Shown here one piece after another: positions 33,419 through 42,335 of a DNA stretch of 64,000 nucleotides (position 1 is its first letter; each line of letters opens with the position of its first letter). Source of the DNA: Streptomyces sp. WAC 01529 (lineage in GTDB: Bacteria; Actinomycetota; Actinomycetes; Streptomycetales; Streptomycetaceae). Position numbers and translations under genes: made by a program. Below the pieces are notes generated by a model. The model did not search any database, was not told where the DNA came from, and was given only the letters and a program-made list of their open reading frames with translations. The stretch lies in assembly GCF_003945545.1 (NCBI RefSeq), contig NZ_CP029617.1, positions 3,421,001 through 3,485,000 on the forward strand, given 5' to 3'.

Positions 33419-34472
33419 ATGACCGACACCACAGGCATTCTGGACGAGGCACTGACGCGGCTGCACGGCTACGGGCCCGAGCGCCAGGGACGCCTCACCA
33501 ATCACGCGCCCATGGCCGTCGAGGCGCTCGCCGCGCGCGGGCAGTCGGGGGCGGTGCACCGATGGCTCGATCTCTACGCCCCGAAGCTGGAGGAGTTTCC
33601 CGCCTCCGCCGCCCCGCTCACCGGTGCGGGCACCGAGGCCGATGCCGAGCGGCGGGCCGCGCTCGGCGATCCGCGCCGGGCCGGGGACTGGATCGCGTAC
33701 TTTCTCCGGGAAATCGAGGCACGCCCCTGGCGGGAGGTGCTCGCCGCGTGGTGGCCGGTGCTGCTGCCCGGGATGTACGGGGGTTCGACGCACCCGGTGA
33801 TCCGGGTGGGCCACGCCGTGCGCGCCCTGGAGCAGGACGAGGCCAGCGCGCCCCGCCTCGCCGAACTCGCGCACGGCCTCGGCTACTGGGCCGCCCGGCA
33901 CCGCCCCCTCACCGGCCTCGCCACGCTGCCGGGCGCCGAGAGCGCGGCAGGCGCCGAGAGCGCGGCGAGCGCGCTGGAGGCGGTGGTGCCCATCGAGGAC
34001 CGGGCGGAGGGCGGCTTTCCCGCGCGGCTCGCGCGCGTGCGGGCGCTGCCGGCGTGGGCGGCGTCCGTGGACGGCCCCGAGGAGGCGCGGCGCAGGCTGA
34101 CCGAGCTGGTGCGGGCGGCCACGCATCGGTATGCCACGCATGGCCATGGCGACGAGATCATGCTCGTGCACGCGGCGACGGCGCCGAACGCGGTGCTGCG
34201 GGCTCTGGCCGTGCTGCCCTCGCGAGTTGTGGGTGCCTAGCCTTCGCGCCGCGTGGACCGCGTCGGCGGCGGTGACGGCCATGTACGCGGCTTCCTCGCC
34301 GGTGGCGTATGAGGTGCGGGGGGCCTTCTCGGCGGGGGAGGTTGTTGAGCTGGCGCTCGCTCACGGGGATGAGCATGTGATCAAGCTGGCCGATACGGCC
34401 TTGGATGTGGGCGATGAGGGGGCTCTGGCTGCGGCCGTGCGTGCGGTTGAACTCAACGAGCCGCTCCGCTGA
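33419..34472 (+). pseudogene. Questin-oxidase-like protein, frameshifted
   Basis: ATG 33419 opens a frame whose product matches the bacterial questin oxidase family (N-H-A-P-M-A-V-E-A-L, G-D-W-I-A-Y-F, H-P-V-I-R-V-G-H-A-V-R-A-L) but stops at 34240 after L-P-S-R. The remaining C-terminal part (L-W-V-P-S-L-R-A-A-W-T-A-S-A-A-V-T-A-M-Y) continues in another frame to 34472. A one-base change near 34220-34230 joins them into about 350 aa, the normal length. This is either an inactivated gene or a sequencing error. The fungal relative opens an anthraquinone ring; role here unknown. Confidence 0.75.
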
Positions 34473-34485
34473 ATCCGCAGGTTAG

Positions 34486-34552
34486 TTGTGGCTGGTCGCG
34501 CAGTTCCCCGCGCCCCTTCGGGGCGCCTCCTCGGGGCGCCTCCACTGGCCGT
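34486..34552. repeat. Dispersed Streptomyces hairpin repeat, copy 2
   Basis: cgcgcagttccccgcgccccttcggggcgcctcc, with stem gcgcccc-ttc-ggggcgc and a second ggggcgcc downstream. It lies just after the questin-oxidase-like gene and upstream of the MarR promoter. Confidence 0.75.
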
Positions 34553-34596
34553 GCGCTTCGTTAAAGGTTCAAGGAAGCGGCTCGTACAGTAGGTAC

Positions 34597-35112
34597 ATGG
34601 ATACGGCACCCACCCCCTCCCGGAACGGCGAACCTCGCTGGCTGGACAGCGACGAGCAGCGCGTCTGGCGGGCCTACCTCCAGGCGACCACGCTCCTCGA
34701 CGACTACCTCGACCGCCAGCTCCAGCGCGACGCGGGCATGCCGCACATGTACTACGGGCTCCTGGTCCAGCTCTCCGACGCCCCACGGCGGCGCCTTCGG
34801 ATGACCGAGCTGGCCAAGACCGTGAAGATCACCCGCTCCCGGCTCTCGCACGCGATCGCGCGCCTGGAGAAGAGCGGCTGGGTGCGCCGCGAGGAGTGCC
34901 CCTCGGACAAGCGCGGCCAGCTCGCGATCCTCACCGACGAGGGGTTCGAGGTGCTTCGCAGGACCGCGCCCGGCCACGTCACCGCCGTACGCCAGGCGCT
35001 CTTCGACCGGCTCACCCCCGAACAGCAGAAGTCCCTCGGCGAGATCATGACGATCGTCGCCGAGGGACTTCAGCCGCAGGAGGCCGGTGCCGACCTCCCC
35101 TGGCTCCGCTAG
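34597..35112 (+). CDS. MarR-family regulator
   Basis: 171-aa winged-helix regulator. The DNA-binding region (about 60-125) reads R-L-R-M-T-E-L-A-K-T-V-K-I-T-R-S-R-L-S-H with the wing S-D-K-R-G-Q-L-A-I-L-T-D-E-G near residue 105. ATG 34597 is preceded by an A+T-rich patch (ttaaaggttcaagg) that may hold its promoter. Convergent with an EmrB-type exporter 40 bp away, so control of that exporter is possible but its TetR neighbour is the more likely partner. Confidence 0.88.
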   Translation: MDTAPTPSRNGEPRWLDSDEQRVWRAYLQATTLLDDYLDRQLQRDAGMPHMYYGLLVQLSDAPRRRLRMTELAKTVKITRSRLSHAIARLEKSGWVRREECPSDKRGQLAILTDEGFEVLRRTAPGHVTAVRQALFDRLTPEQQKSLGEIMTIVAEGLQPQEAGADLPWLR

Positions 35113-35152
35113 GAAACCGTGCCGGACGGGAAGGAAACTGTGCCGGACGGGG

Positions 35153-36655
35153 TCAGTGGGCCATCACCGGGATCTTGACCTCGCCCTCGGTGCCCTCCGA
35201 GTCCGCGTCGCCGGAGGCCCCGGGGCCGCCCTGGTGGCCGGTGTTGATGAACGTCGCCGCGATCAGCGCGGCGAGCGCCAGGATGCCGACCGCCCACCAG
35301 ATGGCGCTGGTGTAGCCCTCGACCATGGCCTGCGCCTGGACGAGCTTCAGGTTGCCGCCCTCGGCCACGTGGTCCACGAGGTACGCGGAGGTCGCGGAGG
35401 CGGCGATGGTGTTCAGGAGGGCCGTGCCGATGGCGCCGCCGACCTGCTGCGAGGTGTTGACCATCGCGGAGGCGACACCGGCGTCACGGGCCTCGACGCC
35501 GTGCGTGGACAGCGACATGGCGGGCATGAACGCCGTACCCATGCCGAGGCCCAGCATCAGCTGCGCGGGCAGGATCAGACCGGCGTACGAGGTGCCGATC
35601 TCCAGCTGGGTCAGGAGCAGCATGCCGAGCGCGGCGAGCAGGAAGCCCGGGGCCATCAGCAGCCGCGGCGGGACGCGGGTCATCAGGCGGGCGCCGAGCT
35701 GCGTGGAGCCCACGATCATGCCGACGATCATCGGCAGGAAGGCGAAGCCGGTCTTGACCGGCGAGTAGCCCTTGACGATCTGCAGGTAGTACGTGAGGAA
35801 CAGGAACAGGCCGAACATCGCGATGATGGCGAGGCCCAGCGAGAGGTAGACGCCACCGCGGTTGCGCTCGGTCAGGACGCGCAGCGGGAGCAGCGGCGAC
35901 TTGACCTTGGCCTCGGTGAGGACGAACGCGGCGAGCAGCACGACCGAGGCGACGAAGGCGCCGATGGTCACGGAGTCCGACCAGCCCTCGGACTCGGCGC
36001 GGGTGAAGCCGTAGACGAGCGTGACCAGGCCGAGAGTGGAGAGGACCACGCCGGGGATGTCGAGCGGCGAGCGGTTGCGGGTGCCGGCCGGCTCACGGAT
36101 GACGAAGTAGGCGCCCAGGGCGGCGATCACCGCGAAGGGGATGTTGACGAAGAACGTCCAGCGCCAGTTCAGGTACTCGGTGAGGAAGCCGCCGAGGATC
36201 AGGCCGACGGCGCCGCCGCCACCGGCGATCGCGCCGTAGATGCCGAAGGCCTTGGCGCGCTCCTTGGCGTCGGTGAACATCACCGCGAGCAGGGAGAGCG
36301 CGGCGGGCGCGAGCAGTGCGCCGAAGACGCCCTGGAGTGCGCGGGCGCCGAGCATCATGGCCTCGCCGGTCGCGGCGCCGCCGAGGGCGGAGGCCACGGC
36401 GAAGCCGATGAGGCCGGTCACGAAGGTGCGCTTGCGGCCCCACAGGTCGGCGATGCGGCCGCCGAAGAGCAGCAGGCCGCCGAAGGCGAGCGCGTAGGCC
36501 GTGATGACCCACTGGCGGTTGCCGTCGGATATGCCGAGGTCCTCCTGGGCGGAGGGCAGCGCGATGTTCACGATGGTCGCGTCGAGGACGACCATCAGCT
36601 GGGCGAGGGCGATGAAGACGAGGGCTTTCCAGCGCCTCGGATCTGCTTCTGACAT
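35153..36655 (-). CDS. MFS exporter, DHA2 (EmrB/QacA) type
   Basis: 500-aa protein with 14 predicted membrane helices. TM1 carries V-V-L-D-A-T-I-V-N-I-A-L-P, motif A G-G-R-I-A-D-L-W-G-R-K-R-T is near residue 70, and the tail after the last helix is short and acidic (D-A-D-S-E-G-T-E-G-E). ATG 36655 is chosen for the AGGTGG 8 nt before it; GTG 36667 in frame adds 4 residues. Downstream of the TetR gene on the same strand (73 bp), forming a tetR-exporter operon. Confidence 0.88.
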   Translation of the reverse strand: MSEADPRRWKALVFIALAQLMVVLDATIVNIALPSAQEDLGISDGNRQWVITAYALAFGGLLLFGGRIADLWGRKRTFVTGLIGFAVASALGGAATGEAMMLGARALQGVFGALLAPAALSLLAVMFTDAKERAKAFGIYGAIAGGGGAVGLILGGFLTEYLNWRWTFFVNIPFAVIAALGAYFVIREPAGTRNRSPLDIPGVVLSTLGLVTLVYGFTRAESEGWSDSVTIGAFVASVVLLAAFVLTEAKVKSPLLPLRVLTERNRGGVYLSLGLAIIAMFGLFLFLTYYLQIVKGYSPVKTGFAFLPMIVGMIVGSTQLGARLMTRVPPRLLMAPGFLLAALGMLLLTQLEIGTSYAGLILPAQLMLGLGMGTAFMPAMSLSTHGVEARDAGVASAMVNTSQQVGGAIGTALLNTIAASATSAYLVDHVAEGGNLKLVQAQAMVEGYTSAIWWAVGILALAALIAATFINTGHQGGPGASGDADSEGTEGEVKIPVMAH

Positions 36656-36728
36656 GGAAGTGGCCACCTAGCGGTACGGAAGATGCGAAACGTGAACAAG
36701 TGAATGCGTACGTGTGTAAGGGGTGGGG

Positions 36729-37385
36729 TCAGCGCTGCCGGAGGTCTTCCAGAGTCGCCGCCTCCCCCGGAAGTTCGGAGCGTGCGGGCGCCATCAGGCC
36801 GTCGAGGAACAGCTGCAGATGGCGGTGGACGAAGCGGTCCATGTTCGGGCAGGGCGTGCCCGGCAGGGGCCGCCCGAGCTGGGAGAGGGCGATCATCAGG
36901 TCACCGAGGGCGATGTCGGTGCGCAGCTGCCCGGCCGCGCGGGCCCGCTCCACGAGGCCTTCGATGGAGCGCTCCATGCGCTCCCGGGCGTCGATCAGGT
37001 CGGGGTGGTCGGGGTCGAAGCCGGACTGCAGCATCGGGCACAGGGCGCCGATCCGCTCGTCGGCCGCGGCGTGCACGAAGGTGCGCAGCGCCGTGAAGGC
37101 GGCGTCCTTGTCGGCGTCCGCCGTGGCGATGCCCTGCTCGGCGAGGTCCGCGACGCGGCCGGTGACGTAGCGGACGACCTGGCGCACCAGCTCGTCGCGG
37201 TCGGCGAAGTGGCGGTAGACCGTGGCGTTGCCGACGCCCGCGCGGCGCGCGACCTCGTCGAGGGGTACGTCGGGTCCGTACTCCACGAACATCTCGCGTG
37301 CGGCGGCGACGATCCGCTCCCGGTTGCGCAGGGCGTCGGCCCGCGGGCGGGCGGCCCGGCGCTGCGGGGCGGTGGCGGTGTCCAC
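36729..37385 (-). CDS. TetR-family repressor
   Basis: 218-aa repressor. The TetR helix-turn-helix is complete: I-V-A-A-A-R-E-M-F-V-E-Y-G-P-D-V-P-L-D-E-V-A-R-R-A-G-V-G with the recognition end A-T-V-Y-R-H-F near residue 58. The C-terminal part resembles the SbtR-like ligand domain. It lies upstream of the DHA2 exporter and probably controls it and itself through the inverted repeat at 37434-37468. Confidence 0.9.
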   Translation of the reverse strand: MDTATAPQRRAARPRADALRNRERIVAAAREMFVEYGPDVPLDEVARRAGVGNATVYRHFADRDELVRQVVRYVTGRVADLAEQGIATADADKDAAFTALRTFVHAAADERIGALCPMLQSGFDPDHPDLIDARERMERSIEGLVERARAAGQLRTDIALGDLMIALSQLGRPLPGTPCPNMDRFVHRHLQLFLDGLMAPARSELPGEAATLEDLRQR

Positions 37386-37433
37386 GGCTTCTCCTCTGAT
37401 CGACGACGGTTGTCCGGCGATGCGGGGAGTCAG

Positions 37434-37468
37434 TCCCCGTTTCGCGCGAACACAGGTCTAAACGGGGA
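37434..37468. promoter_or_regulatory. Candidate TetR operator
   Basis: TCCCCGTTT (37434-37442) and AAACGGGGA (37460-37468) form a perfect 9-bp inverted repeat with a 17-bp spacer, 49 bp upstream of the tetR start. A further ggggagt/actcccc pair overlaps it. It lies between tetR and the divergent M6 protease gene. Confidence 0.55.
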
Positions 37469-37646
37469 AGGACTCCCCGGATATTTCCCGCCCCCGCCCT
37501 CATTCCATGTGACCTGAGTCACACCTGTTTCGGCGGGAAGCACACGATCGGTCGCACCCAGCGAGCGCCCGCGTACCCCCCGGCACAGGGTGATCGGACA
37601 GGGTGCAGCCAGGTCAGGCGGCTGCCGCGGAGCGGAAGGGCCACGT

Positions 37647-38930
37647 ATGCAGCAGCCGATCCGGCGGCGGATACGCCCCGCCCGCCGCGGTGTCGCCCTC
37701 GCCTCGGTCACGGTCCTCGCCCTCGCGGTCACCACCTCGGCGAGCACCGGACGCCTGATGGAGGACTCCCCCAGCGCGGCGGGCCCCGTGTCGATGGCCC
37801 GCGGCAGCACACTCGGGCCGTGCATGATCAGCGGCACGATGGGCGTACAGATGTCGGAAGGCATGCCCACCCCGCCCGGCTACTCCCGCTCCACCGGCAC
37901 CGTCCGCGCCCTGAACCTCATGGTCGACTTCTCGGACGCGCCCGGCGAGGGCAGCGCGATGGACCGGCTCGCGGAGTTCTTCCCGCAGACCTCGAAGTGG
38001 TTCAGGACCAGCTCGTACGGGCGCCTGGACTACCGCCCCGAATCCCCCGTCCCGGACTGGCTGCGGATGCCCAAGTCCTTCGCGGAGTACGGGATAGAGC
38101 GCGGCGCCCCCTTCGATCCGGGCTACCGGGAGCTGGTCGAGGACATCGTGGAGGCCGCCGACCCGGACGTGGACTTCCGCGCTTACGACCTCGTGAACGT
38201 CCTGGTCACCCCGAACGCGGGGCCCTCCGCGCTCGACACGGTCCTCTCGGTGACCTTCGCGGGCAACCACGAGGCGCCGGTCGCGGACGGCGTGCCCGTC
38301 GCCAACGCGTCCTTCGTCTACAGCCGTCAGGACGACGGCTCGGGCAGCTACCACGAGACGGGCTACCGCGTCCTGCCCCACGAGAACGGCCACGTCTTCG
38401 GCCTGCCCGACCTGTACACGCAGGACGGCGGCGGCGCGGTCGGCCACTGGGACATCATGAGCGAGGACTGGGGCGCCAACAACGACCTGCTGGCCTGGCA
38501 CAAGTGGAAGCTGGGCTGGCTCGACGACGACCAGATCGGCTGCGCGGCGAAGCCCGGCGGCAGTGAGCACGTGCTCTCCCCGCTGGCCCGCTCCGGCGGC
38601 ACGAAGCTCGCCTTCGTCCCGCTGAACGCGAAGACGGGGTACGCGATCGAGGCCCGTACCCCCGGCGGCAACGACGAGGCGGTCTGCAAGCCGGGCGTGC
38701 TGGTCTACCGCGTGGACGCGGACGTCGACACGGGCCACGGCCCGGTCACGGTCTTCGACTCGGCCGGCGACAGCGGCGGCTGCACCCGCAGACCGAACGT
38801 CCACGCCGAACTCTCCGACGCGCCCTACGGCCCCGGCGAGACCTTCACCGACCGTGAGACGGGCGTGCGGGTGACGGTGGCGGAAGTGACGGACGACGGC
38901 GACTACCGCGTGCACGTCACGCGGCCGTAG
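37647..38930 (+). CDS. Secreted M6-family metalloprotease domain protein
   Basis: 427-aa exported zinc protease. The signal peptide has R-R-R-I-R-P-A-R-R-G then a hydrophobic V-A-L-A-S-V-T-V-L-A-L-A-V (about 1-35). The zinc motif H-E-N-G-H is at 245-249, followed by the M6 pattern V-F-G-L-P-D-L-Y and further on G-H-W-D-I-M-S. A C-terminal beta-rich part (about 330-427) follows. GGAAGGG is 7 nt before ATG 37647. Its 3' end overlaps the convergent rho gene by 14 bp. Confidence 0.88.
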   Translation: MQQPIRRRIRPARRGVALASVTVLALAVTTSASTGRLMEDSPSAAGPVSMARGSTLGPCMISGTMGVQMSEGMPTPPGYSRSTGTVRALNLMVDFSDAPGEGSAMDRLAEFFPQTSKWFRTSSYGRLDYRPESPVPDWLRMPKSFAEYGIERGAPFDPGYRELVEDIVEAADPDVDFRAYDLVNVLVTPNAGPSALDTVLSVTFAGNHEAPVADGVPVANASFVYSRQDDGSGSYHETGYRVLPHENGHVFGLPDLYTQDGGGAVGHWDIMSEDWGANNDLLAWHKWKLGWLDDDQIGCAAKPGGSEHVLSPLARSGGTKLAFVPLNAKTGYAIEARTPGGNDEAVCKPGVLVYRVDADVDTGHGPVTVFDSAGDSGGCTRRPNVHAELSDAPYGPGETFTDRETGVRVTVAEVTDDGDYRVHVTRP

Positions 38931-40092
38931 CGCCGTTCCCCGCCGCGGAGGCCGACCCGGCCCCGGGGACCGTCTGCTGCACCTGCCGCAGGAACGCGGC
39001 GTTGCTCGGGGTCTTCTTGATGCGGTCGATCACCGTCTCCAGGGAGCTGTGGCTGTCCCTGCCGAGCAGGGCGCGCCGCAGTCCGCGTACGGCCGTCAAC
39101 TCGTCGCCCGTCAGAAGCAGTTCCTCCCTGCGCGTGCCGGAGGGGGTGATGTCGACGGCCGGGAAGAGGCGCCGGTCGGCGATGACGCGGTCGAGGCGCA
39201 GCTCCATGTTCCCCGTGCCCTTCAGCTCCTCGAAGTAGTAGTCGTCGGCGCGCGATCCGGTCTCCACGAGGACGGTCGCGAGCATCGTCAGGGAGCCGCC
39301 CTCCTCGGCGAGGCGCGCGGCGCCGAAGAGCCGCTTGGGGCCCTGAATGGCGGCCGCGTCGACGCCGCCGCTGAGGGTCTTGCCGCCACTGGCGGCCGCG
39401 TTGTTGTAGGCGCGGCACAGCCGGGTCAGCGAGTCGAAGAGCATGACGACGTCGCGCCCCTCCTCGACCAGGCGCTTGGCGCGCTCCACGGCGAGTTCGG
39501 CGAGCGCGATGTGCTGCTTGGCGGGCCTGTCGAAGGTCGAGGAGAGCACTTCGCCGCGGACCGAGCGGAGCATGTCGGTGACCTCCTCGGGCCGCTCGTC
39601 CAGGAGGACGACCATGAGGTGGCACTCGGGGTGGTTCTCGGCGATCGCCGCGGCGATCTGCTGGAGCAGTACGGTCTTGCCGGTCTTCGGCGGTGCGACG
39701 ATCAGGCCGCGCTGCCCCTTGCCGACGGGCGCCACGAGGTCGACGAGCCGCCCCGTGACGGCGCCGCCCGCGGACTCCAGGCGGAGCCTCTCGCGGGGGT
39801 GCAGCGGGGTCAGCTCCCCGAAGCGGGGGCGTCCGTGCAGGCCTTCGGGGACGCGTCCGTTGACCCGGTGGACGCCGGTGAGCGTGCGGGCCCGCCCGGC
39901 GCACTCCCCGTCGACGAAGTCCCCGCCGCGGAGGCCGAGTCGGCGGATGAGCGGCGCGGGCACCTGCACGTCGGCGGAGGCGGGCAGGCACCCTTCGCTC
40001 CGGAGGAATCCGCGCCCGTCGCGGGCGATGTCGAGAACTCCCTTGCATGTCAGGGGAGTTGATGTGGGGGCTTCGGTCAGGGTGGCAGTCAT
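38917..40092 (-). CDS. rho: Short transcription termination factor Rho
   Basis: 391-aa RecA-fold ATPase that terminates transcription. It has the Rho-type N-terminal RNA-binding domain in short form (about 15-85), Walker A A-P-P-K-T-G-K-T near 133-140, Walker B V-V-M-L-F-D-S-L-T-R-L, and Rho signatures L-L-D-E-R-P-E-E-V-T-D-M and G-G-S-L-T-M-L-A-T. It lacks the long basic N-terminal insert of main actinobacterial Rho, so it may be a second Rho with its own target set. ATG 40092 overlaps the stop of an upstream 31-codon ORF as ATGA. Confidence 0.85.
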   Translation of the reverse strand: MTATLTEAPTSTPLTCKGVLDIARDGRGFLRSEGCLPASADVQVPAPLIRRLGLRGGDFVDGECAGRARTLTGVHRVNGRVPEGLHGRPRFGELTPLHPRERLRLESAGGAVTGRLVDLVAPVGKGQRGLIVAPPKTGKTVLLQQIAAAIAENHPECHLMVVLLDERPEEVTDMLRSVRGEVLSSTFDRPAKQHIALAELAVERAKRLVEEGRDVVMLFDSLTRLCRAYNNAAASGGKTLSGGVDAAAIQGPKRLFGAARLAEEGGSLTMLATVLVETGSRADDYYFEELKGTGNMELRLDRVIADRRLFPAVDITPSGTRREELLLTGDELTAVRGLRRALLGRDSHSSLETVIDRIKKTPSNAAFLRQVQQTVPGAGSASAAGNGATAA

Positions 40093-40184
40093 GAGGGTGG
40101 TCCTTTCGCGGACATGCGAATGAGGGGGCCCGGCGGGACGGCGATGATCACGCCCCGTACGACGAGCGAAGAGAACCGCTCCAT
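40089..40184 (-). CDS. Possible leader peptide of rho
   Basis: A 31-codon ORF from ATG 40184 (MERFSSLVVRGV, then I-I-A-V-P-P-G-P) ends in TGA that overlaps the rho start codon as ATGA. No ribosome site is seen before it and the frame is open further upstream to 40295, so this is tentative. Enterobacterial rho also has a short leader ORF (rhoL), though not homologous. Confidence 0.3.
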   Translation of the reverse strand: MERFSSLVVRGVIIAVPPGPLIRMSAKGPPS

Positions 40185-40375
40185 GCGAGCGGCGAAAGAA
40201 GAAGGCCCGGAACGGCCTGGCAGATCCCGAGAGGGAGAGAGTGAACCAGCACGGGCGCCCTGAGATGACCGGGCGTACACACGTACTGATGGCACGGTAG
40301 CACACGGCCTCGCGCGGGCGCGGGGTTCCGGGAGGACTGCCTGGTACCTACGCCGACCTCCCGGTGCGGCGAGAC

Positions 40376-40412
40376 GGGTGGGTGGGTGGGAGAGATCCGC
40401 CGCGAAGCGGCG
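40376..40412. repeat. GGTGGGTGGG hairpin element, copy at 40.4 kb
   Basis: gggtgggtgggtggg followed by agagatc and the stem cgccgc-gaa-gcggcg (40398-40412). It lies 6 bp after the stop codon of the siderophore ATPase gene and probably ends that transcript. The 57.1-kb copy is nearly its reverse complement. Confidence 0.65.
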
Positions 40413-40417
40413 AATAA

Positions 40418-41209
40418 TCAGCCCCGCGCGGCGGCCCGAGCGAGCGGGACCACCACGGGGGCCCCGTCCGCCCCGGCCCGCAAGATCTCCGCCTCAATCC
40501 CGTAAAGCGTCATGACGAGCCCCTCATCGATCACGTCCCGAGGCGCCCCCACCCCCACGACCCGCCCCGCCAGCATGGCGACGACGACATCCGCGTACCG
40601 CGCCGCCGCCGCGAGGTCGTGGACGACCATGACGATGGTCCGCCCCTCCGCCGCGACCTCCCTGACCAGGTCGAGGACCTCCACCGCGTGGCCGATGTCG
40701 AGCGCGCTGGTCGGCTCGTCGAGCAGGACGACCGGCGTCTCCTGAGCCAGCGCCATCGCGAGCCAGCACCGCTGCCGCTGCCCGCCGGAGAGCTGGTCGA
40801 GGCGCCGTTCGGCGAGTTCGGCCGTGCCGGTGGCTTCGAGGGCCCGCGTCACCGCCCGCTCGTCCTCGGCGGACCACTGACGGAACAGCCCCTGATGGGG
40901 GTGGCGCCCGTACCGTACGAGACCCGCGACCGTCACCGCCTCGGGGGCCTGCGGCGACTGCGGGAGCAGGGCGACGCGGTGGGCCGTCTCCCGCTGCTTG
41001 AGCCGCCAGATGTCCGCGTCGCCCGCGAACACCCGCCCGGCGTCGGGCCGGTGGAGCCGCGCCATGCAGCGCAGGAGCGTGGACTTGCCGCAGCCGTTGG
41101 GACCGACGATGGCCACGACCTGGCCGGATCCGACCGTGAGGTCGACGCCGTCGACGGCGGTGTGCGCGCCGCCGTATCCGGCGGTGAGCTGCTCGACGCG
41201 GAGTTCCAC
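40418..41209 (-). CDS. Siderophore ABC transporter ATP-binding protein
   Basis: 263-aa FecE/FepC-type ATPase powering ferric-siderophore import. Walker A is G-P-N-G-C-G-K-S-T near residue 36, the Q-loop L-L-P-Q-S-P-Q, the ABC signature L-S-G-G-Q-R-Q-R near 138 and Walker B V-V-L-L-D-E-P-T-S-A-L-D. GTG 41209 start. Its promoter region is shared with the divergent lipoprotein receptor gene and contains an iron box (41259-41277), so both are expected to be induced in low iron. Confidence 0.93.
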   Translation of the reverse strand: MELRVEQLTAGYGGAHTAVDGVDLTVGSGQVVAIVGPNGCGKSTLLRCMARLHRPDAGRVFAGDADIWRLKQRETAHRVALLPQSPQAPEAVTVAGLVRYGRHPHQGLFRQWSAEDERAVTRALEATGTAELAERRLDQLSGGQRQRCWLAMALAQETPVVLLDEPTSALDIGHAVEVLDLVREVAAEGRTIVMVVHDLAAAARYADVVVAMLAGRVVGVGAPRDVIDEGLVMTLYGIEAEILRAGADGAPVVVPLARAAARG

Positions 41210-41258
41210 AGGACGCGCCTTTCCGGGTTCGAGGGGCTCACCCCTTGCCAGTTCGACC

Positions 41259-41277
41259 TAAGGTAAGGCTAACCTTA
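41259..41277. promoter_or_regulatory. Iron box (DmdR/IdeR type)
   Basis: TAAGGTAAGGCTAACCTTA matches TTAGGTTAGGCTAACCTAA at 16 of 19 positions. Located between the divergent ATPase and lipoprotein genes, it would let iron-loaded DmdR1 repress both. Confidence 0.85.
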
Positions 41278-41336
41278 GCCAAAACCCCGGTCGGTGACGA
41301 CCACTTCTTCATGTCCCCTTGATCCCGGAGCTGTTG

Positions 41337-42335
41337 ATGACCGTCCCCCGCCGCCCCCTCTCCCCCGCCACCCGCCGCGCGACCCAGGCGGTCGCCGCTC
41401 TCGGCGCGGCGGCGCTGCTCCTGACGGGCTGCGGCTCGGACGACGGCTCCGACAAGGCCTCGTCCGGCAAGGGCGGCTCGGACTCCGCCGGGACCCGCAC
41501 CATCAAGGACGCCACCGGCACGGCCGTGAAGGTCCCGGCCCACCCGAAGCGGATCGTGACGCTCACCCAGGAGGACCTGGACGCCGTCCTCGCGCTCGGC
41601 GTGAAGCCGGTCGGCATCACCAACGGCCAGGGCCTGGACAAGCCCCCGGCCTACCTCGCCGACAAGGTCAAGGGCATCGACGTGGTCGGCAACCTCCTCC
41701 AGCCCGTCATGGACAAGGTCGTCGCGGCAAAGCCCGACCTGATCCTCGCCGGTGACATGCAGGACGAGCAGGTGCTCAAGCAGCTGCGCGAGATCACGCC
41801 CGCGACCGTCGTCACGATGGCCCCCACCGACGACTGGAAGCTGACCCTGCGCGGCATCGGCAACGCCGTGGGTGAACTCCCCAAGGCCAACAAGGTCATC
41901 GCCGACCACGAGAGCGCCGCCAAGGCCGCGGGCGAGAAGCTCGGCGCGAACAAGGGGGCCGAGGTCTCCATCGTCCGCTGGAACCCGGACGGCCCGAGCT
42001 GGATGGAGAGCAAGCAGTTCGCCAGCGGCGTCGCCCTGGAGATGGGCCTGAAGCGGCCCAAGAACCAGAACAAGGACGGCAACGCGCACACCCCCTCGCT
42101 CAGCCTGGAGAAGATCAACGAGATCGACGGCGACTGGCTGTTCCTCTCCACCCTCACCTCGGACGGCGAGAAGGCCCTCAAGGACGTCCAGAAGAAGCCC
42201 GCCTACAAGGACCTCGGCGCGGTCAAGAAGAAGCACGTCGTGACCGTGGACGGCTCGGTCTGGTCGACCCGCGGCGGCCCGCTCGCCGCCGACGAGGTCA
42301 TGGACGACATCAGCGAGGCGCTCAAGAAGAAGTAG
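41337..42335 (+). CDS. Siderophore-binding lipoprotein of an ABC importer
   Basis: 332-aa FecB/FhuD-type substrate-binding protein. A signal peptide ends in lipobox L-L-T-G-C with Cys32, anchoring it outside the membrane. The mature domain begins T-I-K-D-A-T-G-T-A-V-K-V-P-A-H-P-K-R-I-V, the usual start of the type III periplasmic-binding fold, with the long central helix expected. CGGAG is 6 nt before ATG 41337. Together with the fused permease (53930) and ATPase (40418) it makes a full importer for the siderophore made here. Its end overlaps the M20 gene by 14 bp, convergent. Confidence 0.93.
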   Translation: MTVPRRPLSPATRRATQAVAALGAAALLLTGCGSDDGSDKASSGKGGSDSAGTRTIKDATGTAVKVPAHPKRIVTLTQEDLDAVLALGVKPVGITNGQGLDKPPAYLADKVKGIDVVGNLLQPVMDKVVAAKPDLILAGDMQDEQVLKQLREITPATVVTMAPTDDWKLTLRGIGNAVGELPKANKVIADHESAAKAAGEKLGANKGAEVSIVRWNPDGPSWMESKQFASGVALEMGLKRPKNQNKDGNAHTPSLSLEKINEIDGDWLFLSTLTSDGEKALKDVQKKPAYKDLGAVKKKHVVTVDGSVWSTRGGPLAADEVMDDISEALKKK

